From assembly GCA_937875275.1 (NCBI GenBank), contig CALNCC010000100.1, positions 9,774-73,773 on the forward strand: 64,000 bases of DNA, in the 5' to 3' direction. Positions within the stretch are counted from its first letter, which is position 1; each line of letters begins with the position of its first letter. The notes under the pieces are model-generated. The model was not told the DNA's origin, did no database searches, and saw only the letters and a list, made by a program, of their open reading frames with translations. Position numbers and translations under genes: made by a program. The stretch is from an uncultured Dysgonomonas sp. Its GTDB lineage: Bacteria; Bacteroidota; Bacteroidia; Bacteroidales; Dysgonomonadaceae. Of the stretch, positions 27,538 through 36,309 are shown in pieces.

Positions 27538-27626
27538 TATTTTATCGTGTTACTATTACCTGCCTGAAGGCAAAATTCTTTCTTTCGGAGAAGACCGATT
27601 CCATATATTTCTTAACGAAAAAGAAC

Positions 27627-27634
27627 TATATTTG
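27627..27634 (+). promoter_or_regulatory. -7 promoter box for ftsK
   Basis: TATATTTG matches TAnnTTTG, 45 bases upstream of the ftsK ATG. Confidence 0.5.
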
Positions 27635-27678
27635 TACCTCATTGGAGAATTGGTTCTCTGTGTATAGGATAGATAAAG

Positions 27679-30168
27679 ATGGCAAAGAAGAAAAAGGATA
27701 AAAAGAAAAAGCAGAACTCGGTTGCAGCTATTGTAGAGATGATAAAAAGAGATCGGACACGATTTCTACTTGGTGTAAGTGTTACTTTCATCGGATTATT
27801 CATCCTTCTGGGATGTATCTCGTTCTTCTTCACAGGCATGGCAGATCAGAGCCGGGTCTTGAATAAGTCTTTCTTTGAACTGGTATGGCACAAGCAACAA
27901 ATAGACAATTGGGCGGGAGTGATAGGTGCATTCTTTTCTCAGACGATTGTGAATAAATGGTTTGGTATCTTTGGGCTTACGATTCCTGTTTTCTTCCTAT
28001 TTGCCGGATTGCGCCTGATGCGGGTTATTCATATCCGCGTGATCAAGTCGTTTCTCATATCATCGTTTTTCCTTATATGGGGTTCTGTGTTGTCATCATT
28101 CTTGTTGTCCCGTTTCTTGGGCGACAGCTATATATATTGGGGAGGAGGACACGGACAGTACATCGAGGGATTGTTGGAAAGAGCTCTTGGTATTCCCGGT
28201 GTTTTTATGCTGATAGTGCTTCTCTTTGTGTGTTTCATCGTTATAGTGAAAAAGACATCGGTCGGTTATATCCGCAATGCCCTTAGCAGACAAGAGAAAC
28301 CAAAAGAAGAGGAGGACGATATGTTGCCTCTGTATTATGAAGAGGAACCCGAAGAGGAAGAGGAGGAAATCCCTCGCAAGAAATCGTTGTGGAGCAAGAT
28401 AATATCTCTTTTCAGACGGAAGAAAAAGCCGACGACAGACGAAGGAGATGAGAACGAAACGGTCTCAGATGCAGCAAAAAACAAGGAAGAAGACGCGTTC
28501 CCGTTTACGGTAACGTCTCCTGCTGCACAATCGTCAGACGATTTTGAAATTATAGTGCCCAACGAAGAGGAATATGTTGTTCCTCAATCCCGAAAAGAAA
28601 ACGTAGAGGATGTCGGTGATTTTCCGGCAGTGCCTGACGATGATAGTTTCGGGGTGGAAGAGCTTGAGGAGTATGATCCGACCAAAGATTTGTCAAGCTT
28701 CCGTTTTCCGTCGATGGACTTATTGAAGATTTATGATTCGACAGGAAAAGGCGTGGACATGGATGAGCAGAATGCGAATAAGAATAAGATTATAACCACG
28801 TTGCTCAACTACGGGATAGAGATAACCTCGATAAAAGCAACAGTTGGTCCTACCATAACTTTGTACGAAATAGTACCGAAAGCGGGAGTCCGTATATCTA
28901 AAATCCGAAATCTGGAAGACGATATCGCTTTGAGCCTTTCGGCGTTGGGTATCCGTATCATTGCGCCTATGCCGGGCAAGGGAACGATAGGGATAGAGGT
29001 TCCGAACAAAGACCCTCAGATAGTTTCTATGCAGTCGGTGATTGCCTCGAAACGCTTTCAGGAGTGTACGTATGATCTTCCGGTTGCGCTGGGACGAACT
29101 ATAACGAATGATATTTTCATGTTCGACCTGTGCAAGATGCCCCACTTGCTTGTTGCCGGAGCTACGGGACAGGGTAAATCGGTAGGACTGAACGCGATCA
29201 TTACTTCCCTGCTATACAAGAAACATCCTGCCGAAATGAAGATGGTGCTTGTAGACCCCAAGATGGTGGAGTTTAATATTTATTCTACCATCGAGAAACA
29301 TTATCTCGCAAAACTTCCTGATGCAGAGAAAGCAATCATTACGGATGTAACCAAGGTAACGCAGACCCTGCACTCGCTGACAAAGGAGATGGATGATCGT
29401 TACGAATTGCTGATGAATGCCGGAGTGAGGAACATAAAAGAGTATAACGAAAAATTCAAAAAGCGCAGATTGAACCCGTTAAAGGGGCACAAGTTCTTGC
29501 CATATATAGTAGTCATCATAGATGAGTTTGGCGACCTGATAATGACTGCCGGAAAAGAGATAGAAATGCCAATTGCACGTATTGCTCAGAAAGCGCGTGC
29601 GGTGGGGATGCATATGGTGATAGCTACACAGCGCCCGACGACGAACATCATTACGGGAACAATCAAAGCCAACTTCCCGGCTCGTATGGCCTTCCGTGTA
29701 ACATCGCAAATAGACTCGCGCACGATACTCGACACATCGGGTGCAAATCAGCTTATCGGACGAGGAGATATGTTGTTCTCGCAAGGCAGCGATCTGATTC
29801 GTATACAGTGTGCATTTGTGGATACGCCAGAGGTGGAAGAAATAACTCAATACATCGGCAAACAGCAAGGATATGGTCACGCCTTCGACTTGCCGGAATA
29901 TATACCTGAAGGTGGAGAGGATAAATTGGGATCAATAGACTTGGGAGACAGAGACTCGTTGTTCGAAGAAGCGGCTCGTCTGATTGTTGTTCATCAACAA
30001 GGGTCGACATCGCTCATCCAGCGTAAATTCTCGATAGGGTATAACCGCGCCGGCAGACTGATGGATCAGTTAGAAGCCGCAGGTATCGTAGGTCCGGTAC
30101 AAGGCAGCAAGCCGCGCGATGTGTTGATTATGGACGAATACAGTCTTGAGCAAAAACTGAACGCTTAA
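27679..30168 (+). CDS. ftsK: DNA translocase FtsK
   Basis: An 829-residue FtsK/SpoIIIE ATPase that pumps DNA at the division septum and directs dif resolution. A basic N-terminus (KKKKDKKKK) is followed by four membrane segments (about 30-195), an acidic, low-complexity linker (about 205-350) and the motor. Walker A GATGQGKSVG is near residue 495 and Walker B VVIIDEFGDLIM near 612. The C-terminal gamma winged-helix domain (QRKFSIGYNRAGRLMDQLEAAGIVG) is present, so the protein is complete. Length is typical for Bacteroidetes. Confidence 0.97.
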   Translation: MAKKKKDKKKKQNSVAAIVEMIKRDRTRFLLGVSVTFIGLFILLGCISFFFTGMADQSRVLNKSFFELVWHKQQIDNWAGVIGAFFSQTIVNKWFGIFGLTIPVFFLFAGLRLMRVIHIRVIKSFLISSFFLIWGSVLSSFLLSRFLGDSYIYWGGGHGQYIEGLLERALGIPGVFMLIVLLFVCFIVIVKKTSVGYIRNALSRQEKPKEEEDDMLPLYYEEEPEEEEEEIPRKKSLWSKIISLFRRKKKPTTDEGDENETVSDAAKNKEEDAFPFTVTSPAAQSSDDFEIIVPNEEEYVVPQSRKENVEDVGDFPAVPDDDSFGVEELEEYDPTKDLSSFRFPSMDLLKIYDSTGKGVDMDEQNANKNKIITTLLNYGIEITSIKATVGPTITLYEIVPKAGVRISKIRNLEDDIALSLSALGIRIIAPMPGKGTIGIEVPNKDPQIVSMQSVIASKRFQECTYDLPVALGRTITNDIFMFDLCKMPHLLVAGATGQGKSVGLNAIITSLLYKKHPAEMKMVLVDPKMVEFNIYSTIEKHYLAKLPDAEKAIITDVTKVTQTLHSLTKEMDDRYELLMNAGVRNIKEYNEKFKKRRLNPLKGHKFLPYIVVIIDEFGDLIMTAGKEIEMPIARIAQKARAVGMHMVIATQRPTTNIITGTIKANFPARMAFRVTSQIDSRTILDTSGANQLIGRGDMLFSQGSDLIRIQCAFVDTPEVEEITQYIGKQQGYGHAFDLPEYIPEGGEDKLGSIDLGDRDSLFEEAARLIVVHQQGSTSLIQRKFSIGYNRAGRLMDQLEAAGIVGPVQGSKPRDVLIMDEYSLEQKLNA

Positions 30169-30176
30169 ATAACCGT

Positions 30177-30953
30177 TTAATATAATAGAGAGCCGTCTAT
30201 CGTATCGTCTTTGTGGATGAATATATAGTCGGCTTTTATTCTTTTCAGCAGTTCGCTTTTGTCGGTCAGCTTTCCTTTATATAGCTTGTACGGAGTATAA
30301 CCGATGGATGCGAAAAGGTCTATCATTACAGTTTCGTTTTCGCCCCATACCTCCACTTGCACTTTGGGTTTGTGCTGCTCTATGATTGGTTTCATGTTAG
30401 ACAAGACGATGTACTCAAGCCCTTCGATATCACATTTTATAAAGTCTATTTTCTCCATGTCGGCAAAGAGTTTGTTCGGAATTTTCATCTCAGCATCGAA
30501 TTTGAAATCCTGCTCTTCAAAGTCTCCGTCTCTTTGCTTGTCATAGACGTGAGGCAATCCCGTGTTCAGATATCCGTTGTTCGATTTCGTAACCAAAGTG
30601 ATCAGCTTCTCCTCATCTCCCAAAGCATAGGGATATAAAACGATGTTCTTTGTATTCTTTGTTGCCAGCTTGAATACCTCGTTGTATATCTTGATAGGCT
30701 CTACAGCATATACTTTTCCGCTTTTTCCTACCCATTTCGAAAACAGTTTGGAGTAATATCCCAGATTTGCACCTATGTCGATCACATAGTCTCCTTCGTT
30801 GATGAGCTTGCGATCGAAATAGTGATAGCTGTATGATGGATTATTTCTGAGTAACCCAAGACTATATGAAGTAAAAAATCCTCTTTGCATCAATCTCAGA
30901 TAACCTTTAGTACCCAATAGCTTGAATGCCGCTTTCTTTATTATTTTTATCAT
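30177..30953 (-). CDS. FkbM-family SAM-dependent methyltransferase
   Basis: A 258-residue methyltransferase. VIDIGANLGYYSKLFSKWVG (about residues 58-77) is the SAM-binding motif I in FkbM form and VYAVEPIKI gives motif II; IDFIKCDIEGLEYIVL is the conserved DIEG segment. FkbM proteins O-methylate sugars, polyketides or similar molecules; the substrate here is unknown. It is convergent with ftsK, eight bases apart. Own -7 box upstream; there are no neighbouring glycan genes. Confidence 0.87.
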   Translation of the reverse strand: MIKIIKKAAFKLLGTKGYLRLMQRGFFTSYSLGLLRNNPSYSYHYFDRKLINEGDYVIDIGANLGYYSKLFSKWVGKSGKVYAVEPIKIYNEVFKLATKNTKNIVLYPYALGDEEKLITLVTKSNNGYLNTGLPHVYDKQRDGDFEEQDFKFDAEMKIPNKLFADMEKIDFIKCDIEGLEYIVLSNMKPIIEQHKPKVQVEVWGENETVMIDLFASIGYTPYKLYKGKLTDKSELLKRIKADYIFIHKDDTIDGSLLY

Positions 30954-30981
30954 TATGGTATTCGTTGTAAAAAAGAACTTC

Positions 30982-30989
30982 CAAAAATA
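30982..30989 (-). promoter_or_regulatory. -7 promoter box for the FkbM gene
   Basis: The minus strand reads TATTTTTG (TAnnTTTG), 28 bases upstream of the start. Confidence 0.45.
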
Positions 30990-31135
30990 AGAAGTTTAAT
31001 CAGATTAATGTTCCTATTCGAGACAAAAAGAAATACTTAGTTGTGGAAAAGAAGGCACGAAAGTAAATTTTGGTAATAGAGATATCAAAAATTTATTGTA
31101 CTTTGAACGCTCAAAATAAAACCTCGAAATAGACC

Positions 31136-32797
31136 ATGAAACATTTGACGAAAATCAGTATCTCTTTTTTCCTTTTGTCCATATTTTGTATGCCTCTGAT
31201 CGGAGGGGAAATAAAAATCAAAGTAACAAAAAAGTACCTGAATCTGCCCGTGTCGCATCAGGTAGAACGAGGGCGAATGTCGTTAGAGGTGGACGGCAAA
31301 GAAGACCACTCGTTTGTGATTCGCTTGGCTGAGGCAGAGGCTGACTATTGGGTGTTCTGCGATATGACTCCTTTCAAGGGGAAAACGATTACGATAAAAT
31401 ATGACGGCAAAGATGCCGGATTAAACAAAATATACCAAGATGATGAAATAGAAGGGCAGTCAACACTGTATGCAGAGAAAAACCGCCCACAGTTTCATTT
31501 CACACCACAGCGCGGATGGGTAAACGACCCCAATGGGCTGATATATTATGAAGGTAAATATCATCTTTTCTTCCAGCACAACCCGTATGAACGGGATTGG
31601 GAGAATATGCACTGGGGACACGCCGTGAGCACCGACCTTGTGCATTGGGAGCAATTGCCCGTAGCCCTATATCCCGACCATTTGGGAACAATGTATTCGG
31701 GATCGGCAGTAATAGACTATAACAATACTGCGGGATACAATAAGGGGAATAAGCCTGCGATGATTGCCTTCTACACGGCGGCAGCTTCCGACAGGCAGAC
31801 GCAATGTATGGCGTATAGCCTCGATGAGGGGATCACTTGGACTAAATATGATAAGAATCCGTTGATAGATTCGAAAGAGATATGGAACAGTGTTGATACC
31901 CGCGACCCGAAAGTGTTTTGGTATGCACCGTCCAAGCACTGGGTGATGGTGTTGAACGAACGCGACGGACATTCGATATACACATCAAACAACCTAAAAG
32001 AGTGGACTTATCAGAGTCACGTAACCGGATTTTGGGAATGCCCCGAGTTGTTTGAACTGCCGATAGACGGCGATCAGAATAATAAGAAATGGGTAATGTA
32101 TGGTGCTTCGGGCGCATATATGCTCGGCAGTTTCGATGGAAAAGTATTTACTCCCGAAGCGGGAAAATATTACTATACCGCCGGCAGAATATATGCTGCA
32201 CAAACATATTCTAACATACCGAAAGAAGACGGGCGTGTGATTCAGATCGGATGGGGACGAGTGAGTCATCCCGACATGGCATTCAATGGAATGATGTTAT
32301 TACCAACCCAGTTGACACTGAAAACAACGAAAGATGGACCGAGACTATACAGTATGCCTGTGAAAGAGGTGGAGCAATTATTCACTTCGGTAAAAAAATG
32401 GACAGCGTTGTCATCTAAGGATGCGAACGATAAACTCAAAGAATTTTACGATGCTGATCGTCTCCGCATCAAAACAACAATAAAACTCTCACATGCAACA
32501 AATGCAGGCTTCAATCTGTTTGGGCAACAGATGATAGGTTACGACATGAACAACAACATGCTGAACGGGATGTTCTATTCTCCGCAAGATATGACCAGCA
32601 TGGAGTTGACCGCCGATATATACATCGACCGCACATCCATAGAGGTTTTTATAGATGGAGGCGCTTACTCTTACTCGATGGAAAGACGCCCGGATAAGAA
32701 TAACAAGGAAGGACTCCATTTTTGGGGAAATAATATTGAAGTGAAGAACGTCGAAGTGTTTTCTGTAAAATCTATTTGGGACTCAGCGAAAAAATAA
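31136..32797 (+). CDS. GH32 fructan hydrolase (levanase/inulinase type)
   Basis: A 553-residue secreted or periplasmic GH32. A signal peptide (residues 1-24) is followed by about 85 residues of an N-terminal beta module of the type called DUF4980 in Bacteroides GH32 enzymes, then the five-bladed propeller: nucleophile D131 in WVNDPNG, FFQHNP, WGHAVSTDLVHWE, the RDPKV motif and acid-base Glu in WECPELFEL. A C-terminal beta-sandwich ends at the stop. It cleaves beta-linked fructose from levan, inulin or sucrose-like oligosaccharides. No SusC/SusD, fructokinase or hybrid sensor accompanies it here. A decayed copy of its 3' end lies at 33429-33531. Confidence 0.93.
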   Translation: MKHLTKISISFFLLSIFCMPLIGGEIKIKVTKKYLNLPVSHQVERGRMSLEVDGKEDHSFVIRLAEAEADYWVFCDMTPFKGKTITIKYDGKDAGLNKIYQDDEIEGQSTLYAEKNRPQFHFTPQRGWVNDPNGLIYYEGKYHLFFQHNPYERDWENMHWGHAVSTDLVHWEQLPVALYPDHLGTMYSGSAVIDYNNTAGYNKGNKPAMIAFYTAAASDRQTQCMAYSLDEGITWTKYDKNPLIDSKEIWNSVDTRDPKVFWYAPSKHWVMVLNERDGHSIYTSNNLKEWTYQSHVTGFWECPELFELPIDGDQNNKKWVMYGASGAYMLGSFDGKVFTPEAGKYYYTAGRIYAAQTYSNIPKEDGRVIQIGWGRVSHPDMAFNGMMLLPTQLTLKTTKDGPRLYSMPVKEVEQLFTSVKKWTALSSKDANDKLKEFYDADRLRIKTTIKLSHATNAGFNLFGQQMIGYDMNNNMLNGMFYSPQDMTSMELTADIYIDRTSIEVFIDGGAYSYSMERRPDKNNKEGLHFWGNNIEVKNVEVFSVKSIWDSAKK

Positions 32798-32968
32798 ATA
32801 CGAAGAGCTAAGTTCTGACAATGTTTAAAACGCTGATGTGGAATTGGATTACCAAGGGAAGTGATGTGTCTGATGAATTTTTGTGTATTAGCTTGATGTT
32901 CTGTAGATGAGGTTATAAACAGGCTTCTCGAAAAAGAGGAAGAAGAGTATCATAACATATAAATCATT

Positions 32969-33430
32969 ATGAAAAGAGTTTTAACCATATTTCTCCAAAT
33001 AGTCATCCTGCTTGTTGGGGTTGTAGTCTTTGCCTTTTTGATTTGGTTCCCTTTAGTCGAAGGCAGAGCCGCAAACTTAGACTTGTTTAGTATCTACTTT
33101 GACCCGTTCATATTGTATGTATACATTACATCAATCGTCTTTTTTATTGGAATGTACAAGGCGTTTAAATTATTTGGATATATCCGACAAAATAAACATT
33201 TCTCTCAAAATTCTGTTGAGGCTTTAAAGAGCATCAAATATTGCGCAATCGTATTAAGCCTTTTGATTGTGATGGCTGGAGTATACATAAAAATATTTCA
33301 TAATAAAGAAGATGATCCCGCAGGTTTTCTTGCAATTTGTGCTCTGGCAACTTTTGTTTCTATCTTATTTGCAATTGTTGCCGCAATATTTGAAAAGAAG
33401 TTTTATTTGGATACAGACGAGCCTGAATAA
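32969..33430 (+). CDS. DUF2975-family membrane protein
   Basis: A 153-residue protein with four membrane segments (about 6-28, 50-70, 88-106 and 120-140). IKYCAIVLSLLIVMAGVYI and DDPAGFLAICALATFVS match DUF2975 proteins, which usually lie directly in front of a small Cro/CI-type HTH gene and are thought to form a regulatory pair. No HTH gene follows here; instead there is a fragment of the GH32 gene. Function is unknown. Confidence 0.75.
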   Translation: MKRVLTIFLQIVILLVGVVVFAFLIWFPLVEGRAANLDLFSIYFDPFILYVYITSIVFFIGMYKAFKLFGYIRQNKHFSQNSVEALKSIKYCAIVLSLLIVMAGVYIKIFHNKEDDPAGFLAICALATFVSILFAIVAAIFEKKFYLDTDEPE

Positions 33431-33531
33431 GGGGAAGAACTCCATCCCTTTTTGGGGGAGAGAATAATATTGAAGTGAAGAACGTCGAGGAGTTTTCTGT
33501 AAAATCTATTTGGAACTCGGCGGAAAAATAA
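33429..33531 (+). pseudogene. Decayed duplicate of the GH32 gene 3' end
   Basis: About 100 bases resemble the last 93 bases of the GH32 gene (32705-32797), with substitutions and a few small insertions. The last part still reads NNIEVKNVE and then EFSVKSIWNSAEK before a stop, against VFSVKSIWDSAKK in the intact gene; upstream the frame is broken. The DUF2975 gene lies between the two copies. It is either the rest of a lost second GH32 gene or a product of local recombination. Confidence 0.8.
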
Positions 33532-33535
33532 AAAA

Positions 33536-33621
33536 ACAGATCGTGTGTTTAGCAAATATCGAATAAATGTGTTAATTTCACAGAGTAAAGAGTTATGTTA
33601 AACACACAAAACACAATCTGT
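33536..33621 (+). repeat. Imperfect inverted repeat in the leader of the 33623 gene
   Basis: GTGTGTTTA (33543-33551) pairs with TAAACACAC (33599-33607), and ACAGAT (33536-33541) with ATCTGT (33616-33621), with a bulge on one side. The right arm ends one base before the start codon, so the hairpin could occlude translation initiation or contain the promoter region. Confidence 0.4.
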
Positions 33622-33622
33622 C

Positions 33623-35182
33623 ATGAACGTCAAAACCCTGAAGGTCATATTTGTGATCGTAAGCCTATTTGTATCCATCGTCGCCAAAGCCGGTGATATT
33701 GTTATAGAGAATCCTCCATTTACTGTTTGCACGGTCTTCAACCTCGAAATAGATAAAGTGAAGATAACGGAAAAAGAGACCCTCATTACATTCTCGTATT
33801 ATTTTCCGAAAGAGCATACCGAGTTTTCATTAGACAGGAAATCATTTTTGGCTGTCGGAGAGAAACAACTTCCGATACAATCGTCGACAATCAAACTCAA
33901 CCAAAAATATACGAAAGGTAAGGGCAAAGAGAATGTATTGACATTTTCGTTGAAGTTTGATCCCATCGACCCATCAACAGAAAAAATAGACTTCTTGGAA
34001 AGCCTCGAGGATGTCGGAACACGTTTTTGGGGAATAGAACTGAAATCTAAAACGATCACCACGCGGGAAGAAGTGCCACAGTTGATACGAGAACAAGCAG
34101 AGAACAAAGCCGACACGACAAGCCTTCGGGCAGAGCCGTTTAACAAAAACGTTGCCATTCTCAGAGGCAAATTGTACGGCTTCACACCCGATATGCAATT
34201 TAAAGCAATGTTCTTAAGATCCGATGTTCTTCAGCAAGAAACAGGGTTTAATGATATCAGGCTGACTACGATACAAGAAAACGGAGAATGGAGGATTGGA
34301 GTTCCTCTGACAACAACGCAAGCTGTACATATAACCATATTGGGGCAAAACTATACGGTAGTGCTTTCTCCGGGCGAAACATCGCAATTGCACTTCGATC
34401 TGCAACAACGTTGTGCCAATGATTCTCGCAACAGAACCGATATGGAGAAAGAGAAAGACTATATGTTCTTCTTAGGTGCTAATGCGGATATAAATAATCA
34501 GATCAACACTTACAAGATGATCCCCTATGTTGATCCGGGCAGCATGACCAACCGCGATCATTCGGATATGAAACAGAAGCAGTTTGCTAATATGACAGCG
34601 AATGAATATAGGGATTATATATTTACCCGATTGGAAGAAGATGTAAAATACGTAGAAGAAAATACAGTAAACAAAAGGGGGCAGGATTTCATCAAACTAC
34701 ATCTTCGTCAGTTAGCGATGATACAGTTGTCGACTCCGATCCCCAATATAGAAGGGTCGTTCACTCAGTTTATCAATAAGAGTTTGACGGGTTATGTTGC
34801 GCCAAGAATAAATCTGAGATACTACTCTTTCTACAACATATTAGATGTAAACAATCCTGTCAACATGTTCGGGCTGAGGTGCTCCGAAATGATATCTTCC
34901 ATAAACAGGATGGCGGCTATGGGTGGTCATCCCGTAGAAATGTTTGTGATGAATCCCGATGAGAGAGAGAAAGATGTTTTGACAAAAATGTCAGCCTTGC
35001 TTGGTACCGGCAATGGTTTTGTTTTCGATATGCTTGTTGCTCAGGAGATGCTTTCTCGTGTGGGGCATGGTGCCGATTTGGATGCCAGCCGTCTCCAGAT
35101 GCTTGATAATATGGCTGATCCATTCTACAAAACATATATAGAGCGGTTTGCTCAGGACATAAAAGAATACGGCTCGAAATAA
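33623..35182 (+). CDS. Secreted protein resembling the N-terminal half of TlpA-like proteins, no thioredoxin domain
   Basis: A 519-residue protein with a signal peptide (residues 1-22, ending AKA). Residues 25-160 look like a beta-sandwich. About 165-255 (LRGKLYGFTPDMQF to SQLHFDLQQR) resembles the beta domain found before the thioredoxin domain of Bacteroidetes TlpA-like proteins, ending in the usual SPGETS turn. The remaining 265 residues are mainly helical (ANEYRDYIFTRLEED and similar). No CxxC motif is present, and downstream sequence is folD, so the thioredoxin domain is absent, not frameshifted away within view. I do not recognise a family; periplasmic or surface location is inferred. 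Confidence 0.6.
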   Translation: MNVKTLKVIFVIVSLFVSIVAKAGDIVIENPPFTVCTVFNLEIDKVKITEKETLITFSYYFPKEHTEFSLDRKSFLAVGEKQLPIQSSTIKLNQKYTKGKGKENVLTFSLKFDPIDPSTEKIDFLESLEDVGTRFWGIELKSKTITTREEVPQLIREQAENKADTTSLRAEPFNKNVAILRGKLYGFTPDMQFKAMFLRSDVLQQETGFNDIRLTTIQENGEWRIGVPLTTTQAVHITILGQNYTVVLSPGETSQLHFDLQQRCANDSRNRTDMEKEKDYMFFLGANADINNQINTYKMIPYVDPGSMTNRDHSDMKQKQFANMTANEYRDYIFTRLEEDVKYVEENTVNKRGQDFIKLHLRQLAMIQLSTPIPNIEGSFTQFINKSLTGYVAPRINLRYYSFYNILDVNNPVNMFGLRCSEMISSINRMAAMGGHPVEMFVMNPDEREKDVLTKMSALLGTGNGFVFDMLVAQEMLSRVGHGADLDASRLQMLDNMADPFYKTYIERFAQDIKEYGSK

Positions 35183-35194
35183 GTATCGAGCCGC
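35169..35194 (-). terminator. Hairpin between convergent genes, possible terminator of folD
   Basis: CGGCTCGA and TCGAGCCG form a perfect 8-bp stem; the loop contains the stop codon of the 33623 gene. On the minus strand it is followed by TATTCTTTTA. Confidence 0.4.
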
Positions 35195-35218
35195 AAATAA
35201 CAGTCTGGGAGTTATCTA

Positions 35219-36097
35219 TTAATATATTTCCTTCTTCCCGGCTAATAATGTATTCCTCATCAGGGATATGATCGTCATCGGACCCACGCCACCCGGTACC
35301 GGTGTGATGAATGATGCCTTAGCGGCAACTTCGTCGAAGGCCACATCGCCTTTCAGCTTGAATCCCGATTTGGTCTCATTAGACGGAACGCGTGTAGTGC
35401 CTACGTCGATAACGACAACGCCTTCTTTTACCATATCTCCCTTCAGAAATTCGGGAACACCAAGTGCTGCGATTATAATGTCGGCACTTTGGCACACCTC
35501 TTTGATGTTGGGTGTACGGCTATGGCAAACGGTTACTGTTGCATCGCCCGGATAACCCTTTTGCATCATTAGTCCGGCAACGGGCTTGCCCACAATATTG
35601 CTTCTGCCCAGCACAACGCAATGCTTACCTTGTGTGGGAATGTTGTATCTTTTCAGCAACTCGATGATTCCGGCAGGGGTCGCCGACACAAAACACGGCA
35701 GACCGATAGACATGCGACCGACATTGATAGGGTGAAAACCATCCACATCCTTGCGGTAATCTATTGCCTCAATTACTTTTTGTTCCGAGATATGCTTCGG
35801 CAAGGGCAGTTGAACGATAAATCCGTCGATGTCTGCATCATTGTTCAATCTCTCTACACACGCCAAAATCTCTTCTTCGGTTGCATCGCTTTCGTAGCGG
35901 ATAAGGGTCGATTTGAACCCAACTTCTTCGCACGTTTTCACCTTGCTTGCCACATACGTTTCGCTGCCACCATCATGCCCCACAAGCACTGCTGCGAGAT
36001 GAGGTGTTTTTCCGCCTTTGGCTTTTATTGCGGCTACTTCTTCCGCTATTTCTTTCTTCATCTGAGCCGATATGGCTTTCCCGTCTATCAGTTGCAT
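35219..36097 (-). CDS. folD: Bifunctional methylene-THF dehydrogenase/methenyl-THF cyclohydrolase
   Basis: A 292-residue FolD, which interconverts 5,10-methylene-THF and 10-formyl-THF with NADP. YVASK (catalytic Lys at residue 52), [25 protein letters not shown], the Rossmann [11 protein letters not shown] and C-terminal [10 protein letters not shown] are all intact. Works with GlyA in one-carbon metabolism. Convergent with the secreted-protein gene at 33623. Confidence 0.97.
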   Translation of the reverse strand: MQLIDGKAISAQMKKEIAEEVAAIKAKGGKTPHLAAVLVGHDGGSETYVASKVKTCEEVGFKSTLIRYESDATEEEILACVERLNNDADIDGFIVQLPLPKHISEQKVIEAIDYRKDVDGFHPINVGRMSIGLPCFVSATPAGIIELLKRYNIPTQGKHCVVLGRSNIVGKPVAGLMMQKGYPGDATVTVCHSRTPNIKEVCQSADIIIAALGVPEFLKGDMVKEGVVVIDVGTTRVPSNETKSGFKLKGDVAFDEVAAKASFITPVPGGVGPMTIISLMRNTLLAGKKEIY

Positions 36098-36309
36098 ATG
36101 ACTAAATTTTTGTTAATATCCTTCGTAAAAGTACGGAATTTATTCAGATAAAACAGTTCCTGAGGGGCGATGAAATCAAATGACAATTGACTCTCTTCAG
36201 AATATTATCTCAAACTCATGTAAAATAATCAGATTCTCATTAAACCTTTTCTTTCTTCTCAAGTCATTATTAGCAACAGAATCGGAATATTAAAAAATAA
36301 CAATAGAAT

